64,000 bases of DNA. Source: Shewanella sp. MTB7 (GTDB lineage Bacteria > Pseudomonadota > Gammaproteobacteria > Enterobacterales > Shewanellaceae). Positions within the stretch are counted from its first letter, which is position 1. Every line of letters starts with the position of its first letter. A program made the position numbers and the translations under genes. The notes beneath the pieces were generated by a model. The model ran no database searches and was not told the origin of the DNA. It was given only the letters and a program-made list of their open reading frames with translations. The stretch covers positions 3,348,001 through 3,412,000 of the forward strand of contig NZ_CP085636.1 of NCBI RefSeq assembly GCF_027571385.1, given 5' to 3'. Positions 20,014 through 27,693 of this stretch are shown piece by piece.

Positions 20014-20038
20014 GTTAGACTCACCGAAAAGGTCTAAC
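20014..20038. repeat. Short inverted repeat just upstream of the HlyIII gene
   Basis: Perfect 7-bp arms GTTAGAC and GTCTAAC are separated by 11 bases, ending 18 bases before the ATG at 20057. It could be a regulator site or a leader hairpin near the ribosome site. Confidence 0.45.
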
Positions 20039-20056
20039 CAAAAGTTTATTTATCCT

Positions 20057-20737
20057 ATGTCGTCTCAGGAAATGTGCCAGCAAACAGCACCTAAACCAGT
20101 CATCAATTCAAGTGGTTATACCGCAACTGAAGAAGCTGCAAACAGCATCAGTCACGCCTTGGGAATTATTGCAGGGGTTGTGGCCCTTATTTTCTCCATA
20201 ATCAAGGGGCAAGACACTCTTACGAGTATTGAAATGGCTGGCGTGGTTGTTTATTGTACCAGTATTATTTTACTTTTCTCCTGCTCTACAGCCTATCACA
20301 GCGTCTCAAACCCTAAGTGGAAACACAGACTAAAAATTGCCGATCACTGCGCCATCTATTTTCTGATAGCTGGTACTTATACTCCATTAATGTTGTTAGC
20401 GCTTAAAGGCGAACAGGCAAATATAATTTTGATAGCCATATGGGCATTAGCCTTGGGTGGCGTGTTATTTGAGACTTTGTTTATTAGCCGATTTAAAAAA
20501 TTAAGCGTCATTCTGTATCTTGCCATGGGATGGCTGTGTGTCACGGTAATGGGTGACATGATAGTCAATATGACACCGCTAGGTTTTCAACTTCTGATCG
20601 CTGGAGGATTATTTTATAGTTTAGGCGTGATTTTCTATGTGGGTAAACGTATTCCCTATAACCATGCAATTTGGCATCTGTTTGTACTTGCTGGAGCAGT
20701 AAGCCATTTTCTCTGTGTTTATCTGACCTTACTTTAA
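20057..20737 (+). CDS. Hemolysin III / PAQR-family seven-helix membrane protein
   Basis: A 226-residue membrane protein with seven predicted helices. Family motifs are EEAANSISHALG near residue 25, LLFSCSTAYHSV in helix 2, IADHCAIYFLIAGTYTP in helix 3 and NHAIWHLFVLAGA in the last helix. The Ser/His/Asp/His set matches the metal-binding residues of PAQR/HlyIII proteins. Despite the name, the cell role is usually unknown and true haemolysis is unproven. ATG 20057 has a weak ribosome site and is preceded by two inverted repeats. Confidence 0.88.
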   Translation: MSSQEMCQQTAPKPVINSSGYTATEEAANSISHALGIIAGVVALIFSIIKGQDTLTSIEMAGVVVYCTSIILLFSCSTAYHSVSNPKWKHRLKIADHCAIYFLIAGTYTPLMLLALKGEQANIILIAIWALALGGVLFETLFISRFKKLSVILYLAMGWLCVTVMGDMIVNMTPLGFQLLIAGGLFYSLGVIFYVGKRIPYNHAIWHLFVLAGAVSHFLCVYLTLL

Positions 20738-20837
20738 ACACCCTGACTGAGGGTTATGCATGTACATCCGTACTATTATCGATGTACAAAATGACGCACA
20801 TATCTTAAAAAACTAAACGGCAACTACCCGCTTATTT

Positions 20838-21344
20838 TTATTGGTTAAACTCGCTAAAAATTTGTTCAAGTTCAATAGCCTCTGTGTTCATACCGACTAA
20901 ATGACACATTTCTATTATGCACTCTACAGTGCATAATCCTCCTTGGATCTGATTGCGTCTTAGGTTGAACTGAGATGATGTTTGCTGCGAAAGAGCAAAT
21001 TTCTTCGCAACTTTTAAGTACGGGCTCTGCCTTAACATTTTTCTCGCTTCTTGCCAGGTCGCATCTAATATGATGATGGTTTGCGGCGGACTGTCCAGAT
21101 ACTGAGTTTTACTATCAAGTTCAAGGTTCAAATTTACCTCCTCACCACTCTCCAATGCGGTTTCGGCTTTAGGAAACAGAACAGCTGCTTGAGTACTTGC
21201 CAGCAAGGTCAATACTTCCTTATTTGAGTCAACTCTTGACCAGATAACACGAGAACACCATTGGGGATACAAATTAAGTGCCAAAATGCCTGTATTTGTT
21301 GGACGGTCAACCTCTCGCTCATGAGTTAATAATATAACCTTCAT
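20838..21344 (-). CDS. DTW-domain tRNA-uridine aminocarboxypropyltransferase-like protein
   Basis: Short (168 residues from the chosen start) member of the DTW/TapT family, which uses SAM to add a 3-amino-3-carboxypropyl group to tRNA uridine. The signature TIIILDATWQEARKML is present, together with LTHEREVDRPTNTG and FNLRRNQIQGGLCTVECI. The N-terminal cysteine zinc knuckle of the longer family members is absent. ATG 21344 is chosen because GAGAGAGAG lies immediately before it; an ATG at 21365 is the alternative. Single gene on the minus strand, downstream of def. Confidence 0.8.
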   Translation of the reverse strand: MKVILLTHEREVDRPTNTGILALNLYPQWCSRVIWSRVDSNKEVLTLLASTQAAVLFPKAETALESGEEVNLNLELDSKTQYLDSPPQTIIILDATWQEARKMLRQSPYLKVAKKFALSQQTSSQFNLRRNQIQGGLCTVECIIEMCHLVGMNTEAIELEQIFSEFNQ

Positions 21345-21388
21345 CTCTCTCTCTATACTGGTCATTAAGGTTCATAAGGCCCAGTCAC

Positions 21389-21424
21389 AAAAAAGCTCAT
21401 TATCAATAAAAGAATAATGAGCTT
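21389..21424 (-). terminator. Intrinsic terminator after def
   Basis: Minus-strand stem AAGCTCATTAT / ATAATGAGCTT, 11 bp and perfect, with a 10-base loop followed by TTTTTT. It begins about 30 bases after the def stop. Confidence 0.8.
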
Positions 21425-21455
21425 AAGGTGACGAACACAATCGCAAGCTATAAAA

Positions 21456-21947
21456 TTAAGCGTACTTGATCACTTTTCGAAGTGCGATCTGTTGTTTTAA
21501 CTTAGAAAGATGATCGGTAAACACCACACCATTAAGATGATCCATCTCATGTTGAAGCACAATGGCTAAGAAGGTATCCGTTTCAATTTCAACGTGATTT
21601 CCCTCTCTATCAAGAGCTGTCACTTTAACTTTCTCATTTCTAGCAACTTTAGCTCGATAGCCAGGAATGGATAAACAGCCCTCTTCCCCAACGAATTCAC
21701 CTTCCGCTGCAATGATTTCAGGATTAATCAAAACCTGCGGTTGATCTCTATCAGGTGATAAGTCGATAACTAATATCGCATGCTCACTACCGACTTGGGT
21801 TGCTGCGAGTCCAATACCATCCTCGGTGTCATACATGGTTTCTAACAGATCATCTATAAAACCCTGTACCACATTGATATCAGCAACTGGCTTAGCTTTT
21901 CTTTTTAATCGTTCATCGGGTATGGTGAGAATATCCAGTACGGCCAT
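21456..21947 (-). CDS. def: Peptide deformylase
   Basis: Removes the formyl group from new proteins. All three family motifs are intact: GIGLAATQVG, EEGCLSIPG (metal-ligand Cys) and QHEMDHLNG (HExxH). Start taken at ATG 21947 (MAVLDILTIPD), the normal family start, giving 163 residues. It is not beside fmt as the main copy usually is, so it may be a second deformylase; that cannot be settled from this window. A terminator follows. Confidence 0.94.
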   Translation of the reverse strand: MAVLDILTIPDERLKRKAKPVADINVVQGFIDDLLETMYDTEDGIGLAATQVGSEHAILVIDLSPDRDQPQVLINPEIIAAEGEFVGEEGCLSIPGYRAKVARNEKVKVTALDREGNHVEIETDTFLAIVLQHEMDHLNGVVFTDHLSKLKQQIALRKVIKYA

Positions 21948-22154
21948 TAAAATCACATTCAAACAAAAAAATTTGGCGTTATTATGACTTAATTAACTTT
22001 AAAGGCAACGTTGAACAATAGATAAAGTTAATCGATATTCCCGATTTGATCCTCGCACACAGCTGGCAACAGTGAAATAACAAGTTTATTACCTTGTATT
22101 CCCTTTTTGTAATCGCTAGCATAATGTAATCGTATAAAATATACCGGACGAACA

Positions 22155-23888
22155 ATGATGACTAAAATTGCACGAACTCCATTGCCCAAAACGTTTTTTG
22201 TGGCCAATACAATGGAGATTTTCGAGCGCTTGGCTTGGTATGGTTTTTTTACTTTGTCATCACTCTATATGACCTCACCAACACTGCAAGGTGGTTTAGG
22301 GTTTAGCGATCAGGAGCGTGGCCTATTACAAGGCATGATCCCCTTCTTTCTCTACCTTTTTCCTGTCTTAACAGGCGCGCTTGCGGATCGATATGGTTAT
22401 CGGAAGATGTTTCTTATCGCCTATGCCATCATGAGCCCAAGTTACTTTATTCTCGGACAGGTAGAATCATTCGCAGGTTTCTTTATTGCCTTTATGGGGG
22501 TTGCGCTAGGCGCAGCTTGCTTTAAACCAGTGGTGACAGGAACGGTTGCTAGAACCACTGATGAAACAAATCGCGGTCTGGGTTTCGGGATTTTCTATAT
22601 GATGGTCAATGTTGGCGGCTTCCTTGGTCCTTTTATCGCAGGCTACGTTCGTGCAATTAGTTGGGATTGGGTTTTTATTATGTCCTCGTTCTGGATTGCA
22701 GTGAACTTCATCCCTGCACTACTTTTTTACAAGGAACCCACTGATCAAGCCAAACAAAAAGGCAAGCCATTAAAAGCGGTATTCGCCGATATTCAGGAAG
22801 TATTGGGGAACCTTCGTTTTGCAATTTTATTCTTTGGTACCTTAATTATCTTAATGTCATATGGAGCAAAATGGCTAACGGGCTCCGAAACTCTTCTCGT
22901 TTATCTTGCTTGGTTTAGCGGGCACTATTTATGGAACCTGAGCGCCAATACACAAAAAGATGCACCTTGGTACAGACAAAAGATAGCCGTCGGCAATAAA
23001 GCTTTTGTCACCTACCTCTTAATATTATCTGGCTTTTGGATGGTGTATCAGCAGATATTTATCACCTTACCTATCTATATTCGTGATTTTGTCGATACTT
23101 CAGATCTCGTGGCAATGCTGGCTCACTATCCTAGTTTATTAGCCTTCTTTGCACATGTTGATTTAAGTTCTCTGCAAACCGAGCTGTTAAGGCTTGCTCA
23201 GGCTGTATCTGGTCAAGAGATAGATATCAAGCACGCGTATTTCGAATTAGTACACTTAAAAGTAATGGTCCCAGTTAATGAACTTAGCCAAGGATTGACA
23301 GCTATCGCATCCGATCCGGCAAGAGCCAGTGATTATGCGCAAACATGGGCGGAACAACATAGACAAATAAACCCAGAGTACTTAATAGGGCTCAACTTCC
23401 TCTCTATCGTGCTGCTTCAGATCATCGTAAGTCGTTTTATTGAGCGTTTTCAGGCTTTGCCTGTACTGGTGGGCGGAACCATTATTCTTGCTCTAGGGAC
23501 TGCGTTAGGTGGAATAGCGCACGGGATGATAATGGGGGGAGCCATGGTGCTAACTTCCATACTGGTCTTCTCTCTCGGTGAGATGGTCGCTTCACCCAAG
23601 AGTCAGGAATATGTCGCCAGCTTTGCCCCACACGATAAGAAAGCCATGTTTATGGGTTACTATTTCGTCTCATCAGCAATTGGTTTTCTACTTGCTGGAC
23701 CACTGTCAGGCTATCTTTATTCCGAAGTTGCGAAAAAAGCAGAGCGTCCCGAACTCATGTGGTTCATCATCGGAGGGTTTGGTCTTCTAACCGCAATAGG
23801 GCTTATTTTGTTCAATAAATTCAGCGCTAATAAACTAGTCCCCGTCACCGAAACTCAAGTAATTAAAGCAAGTGTCGAAGGTGCATAG
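22155..23888 (+). CDS. POT-family (MFS) proton-coupled peptide transporter-like protein
   Basis: 577-residue major-facilitator protein. MEIFERLAWYGFFTLSSLYM at the N-terminus carries the POT ExxER-type motif, LTGALADRYGYRKMF is the MFS loop motif, and FGIFYMMVNVGGFLGPFIAGYV fits the PTR2 signature. POT carriers import di- and tripeptides with protons. Unusually, about 100 mostly soluble residues (about 310-405, from HYPSLLAFFAHV to EQHRQINPEYL) sit between membrane helices. Two adjacent ATGs (22155, 22158) are equally possible. Divergent from def, convergent with the next gene. Confidence 0.85.
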   Translation: MMTKIARTPLPKTFFVANTMEIFERLAWYGFFTLSSLYMTSPTLQGGLGFSDQERGLLQGMIPFFLYLFPVLTGALADRYGYRKMFLIAYAIMSPSYFILGQVESFAGFFIAFMGVALGAACFKPVVTGTVARTTDETNRGLGFGIFYMMVNVGGFLGPFIAGYVRAISWDWVFIMSSFWIAVNFIPALLFYKEPTDQAKQKGKPLKAVFADIQEVLGNLRFAILFFGTLIILMSYGAKWLTGSETLLVYLAWFSGHYLWNLSANTQKDAPWYRQKIAVGNKAFVTYLLILSGFWMVYQQIFITLPIYIRDFVDTSDLVAMLAHYPSLLAFFAHVDLSSLQTELLRLAQAVSGQEIDIKHAYFELVHLKVMVPVNELSQGLTAIASDPARASDYAQTWAEQHRQINPEYLIGLNFLSIVLLQIIVSRFIERFQALPVLVGGTIILALGTALGGIAHGMIMGGAMVLTSILVFSLGEMVASPKSQEYVASFAPHDKKAMFMGYYFVSSAIGFLLAGPLSGYLYSEVAKKAERPELMWFIIGGFGLLTAIGLILFNKFSANKLVPVTETQVIKASVEGA

Positions 23889-23912
23889 GTAAATACAGCA
23901 TTTACATCCAAA

Positions 23913-23939
23913 GCACACGCCGGAAACCTCGGCGTGTGC
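23913..23939. terminator. G+C-rich hairpin between convergent genes
   Basis: Perfect 10-bp stem GCACACGCCG / CGGCGTGTGC with a 7-base loop, 24 bases after the POT stop and 18 bases past the end of the converging gene. There is no T-run, so termination strength is uncertain, but placement fits a shared terminator. Confidence 0.5.
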
Positions 23940-23957
23940 CACCCTCTTAAATATCCA

Positions 23958-24647
23958 TTAAAACTGAGACTGAATAGCAAACACCCATTTTGTTTCCTCT
24001 AGCTCTAACTCATCGATACGGCTTACTTCATAGCGGTAGCGGACTTCCCATGACCACTGTTCACTGAGACGATAGCCAAGTGATAGCCACGCAGTCCCCT
24101 CAAATCTCTCTCGGCCATCAATAGCTGCACTGACTTCAGTAGACAGTTGGTTATACCATCGGTCAGTCCAAGGTTTCAATATAGAGACGCTCGCGTTGGC
24201 TGCAAAACTGTTACTGCTGGAGTACTCGTCGATACTAAGGTAATTGGCCGCAATTTCTGTAAAAACTAAAGTCTCATGCCAGCCTATAAACTCACTGATC
24301 ACACCAACTTGGTATTGGTAGTGACTAAGCCGACCGATCTCAGTGTCTGTTTTACCATGATTAATTTTGGCGCTAATGTTGAAGTTGTTACCGGTCCCCA
24401 CAGGAACATAGAGATAAGATAAGGTCCATTTATCTCCCCCTAGATTGGTATTTAACTCAATTTTCTGTGTCTCTCCTCCTAATCGCCCACCGACTTTAAA
24501 TACATCGGCATCAAATCCTATCCCTATAGAAGTCGTCAAGTTAAGCGGATCTGCTATGTGACGGTTTAGCTGAGCTTGAGCTGAAGTTGAGACGCCAGAG
24601 AAGATAATCAGTACTAGAGGAAGAGTAAATCGAGTTGGATATGGCAT
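23958..24647 (-). CDS. Predicted outer-membrane beta-barrel protein, function unknown
   Basis: From ATG 24647 the product has a signal peptide (PLVLIIFSGVSTSAQA), then ~200 residues of alternating polar/hydrophobic strands rich in Tyr and Trp. It ends in TKWVFAIQSQF, whose terminal Phe is typical of outer-membrane barrels. An upstream in-frame start at 24698 would add 17 residues and give a poorer signal. No family recognised. Monocistronic, convergent with the POT gene. Confidence 0.65.
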   Translation of the reverse strand: MPYPTRFTLPLVLIIFSGVSTSAQAQLNRHIADPLNLTTSIGIGFDADVFKVGGRLGGETQKIELNTNLGGDKWTLSYLYVPVGTGNNFNISAKINHGKTDTEIGRLSHYQYQVGVISEFIGWHETLVFTEIAANYLSIDEYSSSNSFAANASVSILKPWTDRWYNQLSTEVSAAIDGRERFEGTAWLSLGYRLSEQWSWEVRYRYEVSRIDELELEETKWVFAIQSQF

Positions 24648-24857
24648 TTGTAACACCGTGAAAAATTGTAGTATTACTTTAATAGAATTCGGCATCAACA
24701 GATTTCACCCTATATTACAATGCATTAACCATTTTAAATCATGAAGCTATAAACATCTCTGAATGTATCCACTGCAATCGAGTGCTGTAGCATATCTCTA
24801 GTCAGCTTCTGGATATCTCGCTATGATAAATGTCTCTAATGATTTGATGAGAATGGA

Positions 24858-25211
24858 ATGCCAGAGCAAAAGGCTGTTAGCCCAATAGAAAGAATTTGGT
24901 TTGTCGTTAACCTCATCCCTAAAGGTAATGTGAGTTCCTATGGAAAAATTGCCGATTTAGCGGGTCTTCCGGGTAGAGCAAGATACGTTTCAACGGCACT
25001 CAAACGAGCACCTAAAGAGATGGACTTGCCTTGGCATAGAGTAGTCAATAGCCAAGGAAAAATTTCGTTTGAAAGTCAGTCACAAGCTTATCAACATCAG
25101 ATGGAACTATTAAGACTTGATGGAGTACAAGTGAACCGAGGCAGAATTTCATTGTCTGAATATGAATGGAAACCAGATCTTGCCACTCTCATGTTCGAGA
25201 TCCCTTTTTAA
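24858..25211 (+). CDS. Alkyltransferase-like DNA repair protein (Atl)
   Basis: 117 residues, related to the DNA-binding domain of O6-methylguanine methyltransferases. The active-site PCHRV is replaced by PWHRV (about residues 58-62), which defines the Atl group. These bind O6-alkylguanine but do not dealkylate it and are thought to hand lesions to nucleotide excision repair. The helix-turn-helix IPKGNVSSYGKIADLAG and the arginine-finger region GRARYVSTAL are present. Single gene with its own upstream region. Confidence 0.93.
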   Translation: MPEQKAVSPIERIWFVVNLIPKGNVSSYGKIADLAGLPGRARYVSTALKRAPKEMDLPWHRVVNSQGKISFESQSQAYQHQMELLRLDGVQVNRGRISLSEYEWKPDLATLMFEIPF

Positions 25212-25372
25212 CGGAATGATGCAGTGCTTGCTATCAAGCAGCAAGAAAGGCAAGATAAATTATATTTAGGCTTAGCTGCAACATAGTTAATCAATTAAAT
25301 AGCTAAGCAATTAACCATGAGCGTTACAAGATTAGAGCTGAAATTTAGACAACTGTATTTGAGGAGACCTCT

Positions 25373-26143
25373 TTGTCAAAAGGTAAACACCTGATTATAG
25401 CAACACAGCTTTTAAGCACTAGTTTTGCCCTTTCGGCCGCGCCTAACCCACTAACTCCCCAAACAGCTGAATATCAAGTCAATTACGGCAGTATTGAACT
25501 AGGAAAAGCTAGGTACCAACTCCCCGCAGCCGAAGGTAATGTTTACCAATACCGTTTCGATAGCGACGTGAGCCTGTTAGTACTATCAGATAGAAGAAAT
25601 GTTCGCAGTGATTTCATCTCAGATGGCGAACAATTAACACCTATGCGTTATACCCATAATCGTAAAGGCACAGGCCCTAGCTTTCAGGAACAAGCTGCCT
25701 TTGCTAAGGAGCAATCTGTTGTCCATAGCCGTTATAAAGATGAGCGCGCTAAGTTACCCTATACCGATATTTTATATGACCCATTGATGGTGCAACTCCA
25801 GTTCCGTATCGACTTGGCCAAAGGTAAGGAAGATCTTCACTATGCCATGGTGAAAGAGGGAGAAATAGATGAATATGACTTTCGCATCGTAGGTAAAGAG
25901 CGGATGAATATAGACAGTGGCAGTTATGAAACGATTAAGATTGAAGTGGTAAGAGACAGTAAAAAGCGGCAAACATTTTTTTGGATGGCACCAGATCTCG
26001 GCTATTTACCAGTGCGTCTAACGCATTTTGAGAAAGGCAGTAAACAGCTTGATATTAAATTACTAAACTATCAGTTCTCTGAGCCACAACAACAGACAGT
26101 AAAAAGCCTACCAGTAGATTCTGAAGCCCTTACACAGCCTTAA
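25373..26143 (+). CDS. Secreted DUF3108-family protein
   Basis: 256 residues with a signal peptide (IIATQLLSTSFALSAAP). Translation starts at TTG 25373, with GAGGAG 6 bases upstream. The body is beta-rich: AEYQVNYGSIELGKARYQL, then FDSDVSLLVLSDRRNVRSDF and DLGYLPVRLTHFEKGSKQL. This matches the DUF3108 periplasmic family, whose function is unknown. No operon partner. Confidence 0.82.
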   Translation: MSKGKHLIIATQLLSTSFALSAAPNPLTPQTAEYQVNYGSIELGKARYQLPAAEGNVYQYRFDSDVSLLVLSDRRNVRSDFISDGEQLTPMRYTHNRKGTGPSFQEQAAFAKEQSVVHSRYKDERAKLPYTDILYDPLMVQLQFRIDLAKGKEDLHYAMVKEGEIDEYDFRIVGKERMNIDSGSYETIKIEVVRDSKKRQTFFWMAPDLGYLPVRLTHFEKGSKQLDIKLLNYQFSEPQQQTVKSLPVDSEALTQP

Positions 26144-26342
26144 ATTTATCAGACGGCTTAGACGAAATGAGAAAATGCCCAAATGGAGACAACCATTTAG
26201 GCATAATAATGGCGATAACTAACCGTATGCTAGGACTGTTCACTTCGTTGATAATGCTGCTCAACATTTTTAGTGAATGTTCCCCATGCCGAATTTTGCA
26301 CACGAGCCTGATGAAGCTCAAAAGCTGTTCGACTTATAAGGA

Positions 26343-26606
26343 CTAGCCTTTACGTTGCTGCAAGTAATCTATAATGTCACTCGACTCATATAGCCAACGC
26401 ACAGTGTCGTTTTCTTCAATGCGAAGACAAGGAACCTGTTTTTTACCGCCTCCCTCTATCAATTCAGATTTATAAATTTCGCTAGAATGTATATTTTTGT
26501 GCTCGAACTCTAGTCCCATCATCTTTATAGCTAGTAGCACCTTGATGCAGTACGGACAGGTATTGAAGTAATAAAGCTGTAGATCACTCAGTTTTTTAAC
26601 TGACAT
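26343..26606 (-). CDS. Glutaredoxin-like protein
   Basis: 87 residues with the dithiol active site CPYC at residues 17-20, a KKQVPCLRIEEN cis-proline strand and a C-terminal YESSDIIDYLQQ helix for glutathione binding. It resembles the glutaredoxin / GST N-terminal fold and is probably a cytoplasmic disulfide reductase. A 67-base gap separates it from the upstream amidotransferase gene on the same strand. Confidence 0.88.
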   Translation of the reverse strand: MSVKKLSDLQLYYFNTCPYCIKVLLAIKMMGLEFEHKNIHSSEIYKSELIEGGGKKQVPCLRIEENDTVRWLYESSDIIDYLQQRKG

Positions 26607-26673
26607 TTTATTTCCTTAAAACATAATGAATGCAAATTTAGTAAAGAGTTAAACACCAAGTAATCAAACTCAT

Positions 26674-27453
26674 TCATAGAGGAGGTATTCTCACTCCTTT
26701 GCGAAACAGTTCCCAATCACCTGCGCCTAATATATGCCACTCTTCGTTATTGGTTAACGGGCGAGTCGCTATCACTGTCACGATATCATTGGGTGTTGTC
26801 TCTTTATCGAAATCAATAACCACATCAGTGTCGATAAGTGTTGCTTGCCCAAATGGCGCTTTACGGGTGATATAACACAGATTATTGCTGCAATAACTCA
26901 TCAAATGTTCACCATCACTTAAGATCATATTGAACACGCCCAAACCGCGGATCTCATCAGCCAAACTGGCTATGTATTGAAATACAGGTCTAGCATCTTC
27001 GGGCTCTTGCTCGCCATACTTCTGCACCACTTTTTCTAATATCCAACAAAAAGCCAGCTCGCTGTCTGTAACACCTACGGGGTGAAAGCGAGAGACAATA
27101 AATTTATCTTCATAATCTGACAACTGACCGTTATGGGCATAGGTCCAGTAACGCCCCCAGAGCTCACGAGTAAAGGGGTGGGTATTTTCAAGTGAGACAC
27201 AACCTCGGTTAGCTTGCCTGATATGACTGATCACCACTTCGCTCTTAATCGGATATGATTGGATCATCTTAGCGATATGGGACTCACTGCTTGGGCAGGC
27301 ATCTTTAAAGGTACGACTCCCCTTACCTTCATAAAAAGTGATGCCCCATCCGTCGACATGCGGCCCAGTGACACCACCTCTTTGCGCTAAGCCGGTAAAG
27401 CTAAATACTATATCTGTCGGCACGTTCGCGCTCATCGCCAGTAATTCACACAT
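26674..27453 (-). CDS. Class II glutamine amidotransferase (YafJ-like)
   Basis: Ntn-type amidotransferase: the start is ATG 27453, so Cys2 of MCELLAMSAN becomes the N-terminal nucleophile after Met removal. A TTG one codon upstream would bury it. VTGPHVDGWGITFYEG, HIRQANRGCVSLENTHPF and WTYAHNGQLSDY match the GATase_6/YafJ family. The physiological substrate is not established for this family as far as I know. Divergent from fadE, the same pairing as yafJ and fadE in Escherichia coli. Confidence 0.9.
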   Translation of the reverse strand: MCELLAMSANVPTDIVFSFTGLAQRGGVTGPHVDGWGITFYEGKGSRTFKDACPSSESHIAKMIQSYPIKSEVVISHIRQANRGCVSLENTHPFTRELWGRYWTYAHNGQLSDYEDKFIVSRFHPVGVTDSELAFCWILEKVVQKYGEQEPEDARPVFQYIASLADEIRGLGVFNMILSDGEHLMSYCSNNLCYITRKAPFGQATLIDTDVVIDFDKETTPNDIVTVIATRPLTNNEEWHILGAGDWELFRKGVRIPPL

Positions 27454-27536
27454 CAAATTTGCCTTTTTATTTTTACTTCTTATTTTCTATTCTAACTAGT
27501 TGAAGCTAAAAGTGGAATCGTACACAAAAACTAAAT

Positions 27537-27555
27537 ATTTAAACGTTTGTTTTAA
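27537..27555. promoter_or_regulatory. PsrA-like operator upstream of fadE
   Basis: The stretch ATTTAAACGTTTGTTTTAA contains AAACGTTTG, fitting the GAAAC-N-GTTTC type of dyad known for PsrA, a TetR regulator of fatty-acid genes. About 140 bases before fadE. By-eye match only. Confidence 0.35.
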
Positions 27556-27595
27556 ATAATGCTTGTATTAAATAACACTTCAGTTTAAATTTTAC

Positions 27596-27624
27596 GCGAC
27601 ACAGGTCAGACCACAACCTATAAT
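27596..27624 (+). promoter_or_regulatory. Probable fadE promoter overlapped by a FadR-like operator
   Basis: GCGACA (27596-27601) and TATAAT (27619-27624) are 17 bases apart. CAGGTCAGACCAC, about 27602-27614, matches the core of the FadR consensus TGGTCNGACCA with one change, and lies in the spacer. A repressor bound here would block the promoter, as expected for a fatty-acid-induced gene. Confidence 0.55.
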
Positions 27625-27693
27625 TGTGATATTGATCTATGTAAATAATTGGCGATACGTCATCAATAGATCGCCCTATTAAGGAGAATAACA

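Noticed and set aside
20761..20788. Inverted repeat TGTACATC ... GATGTACA between convergent genes
   Set aside because: 8-bp arms with a 12-base loop and no T-run. Possibly a weak terminator but not supported enough to list.
26144..26342. Short frames on both strands between the DUF3108 and glutaredoxin genes
   Set aside because: No ribosome sites, no recognisable motifs; the one structure seen is a weak hairpin around 26174-26199.
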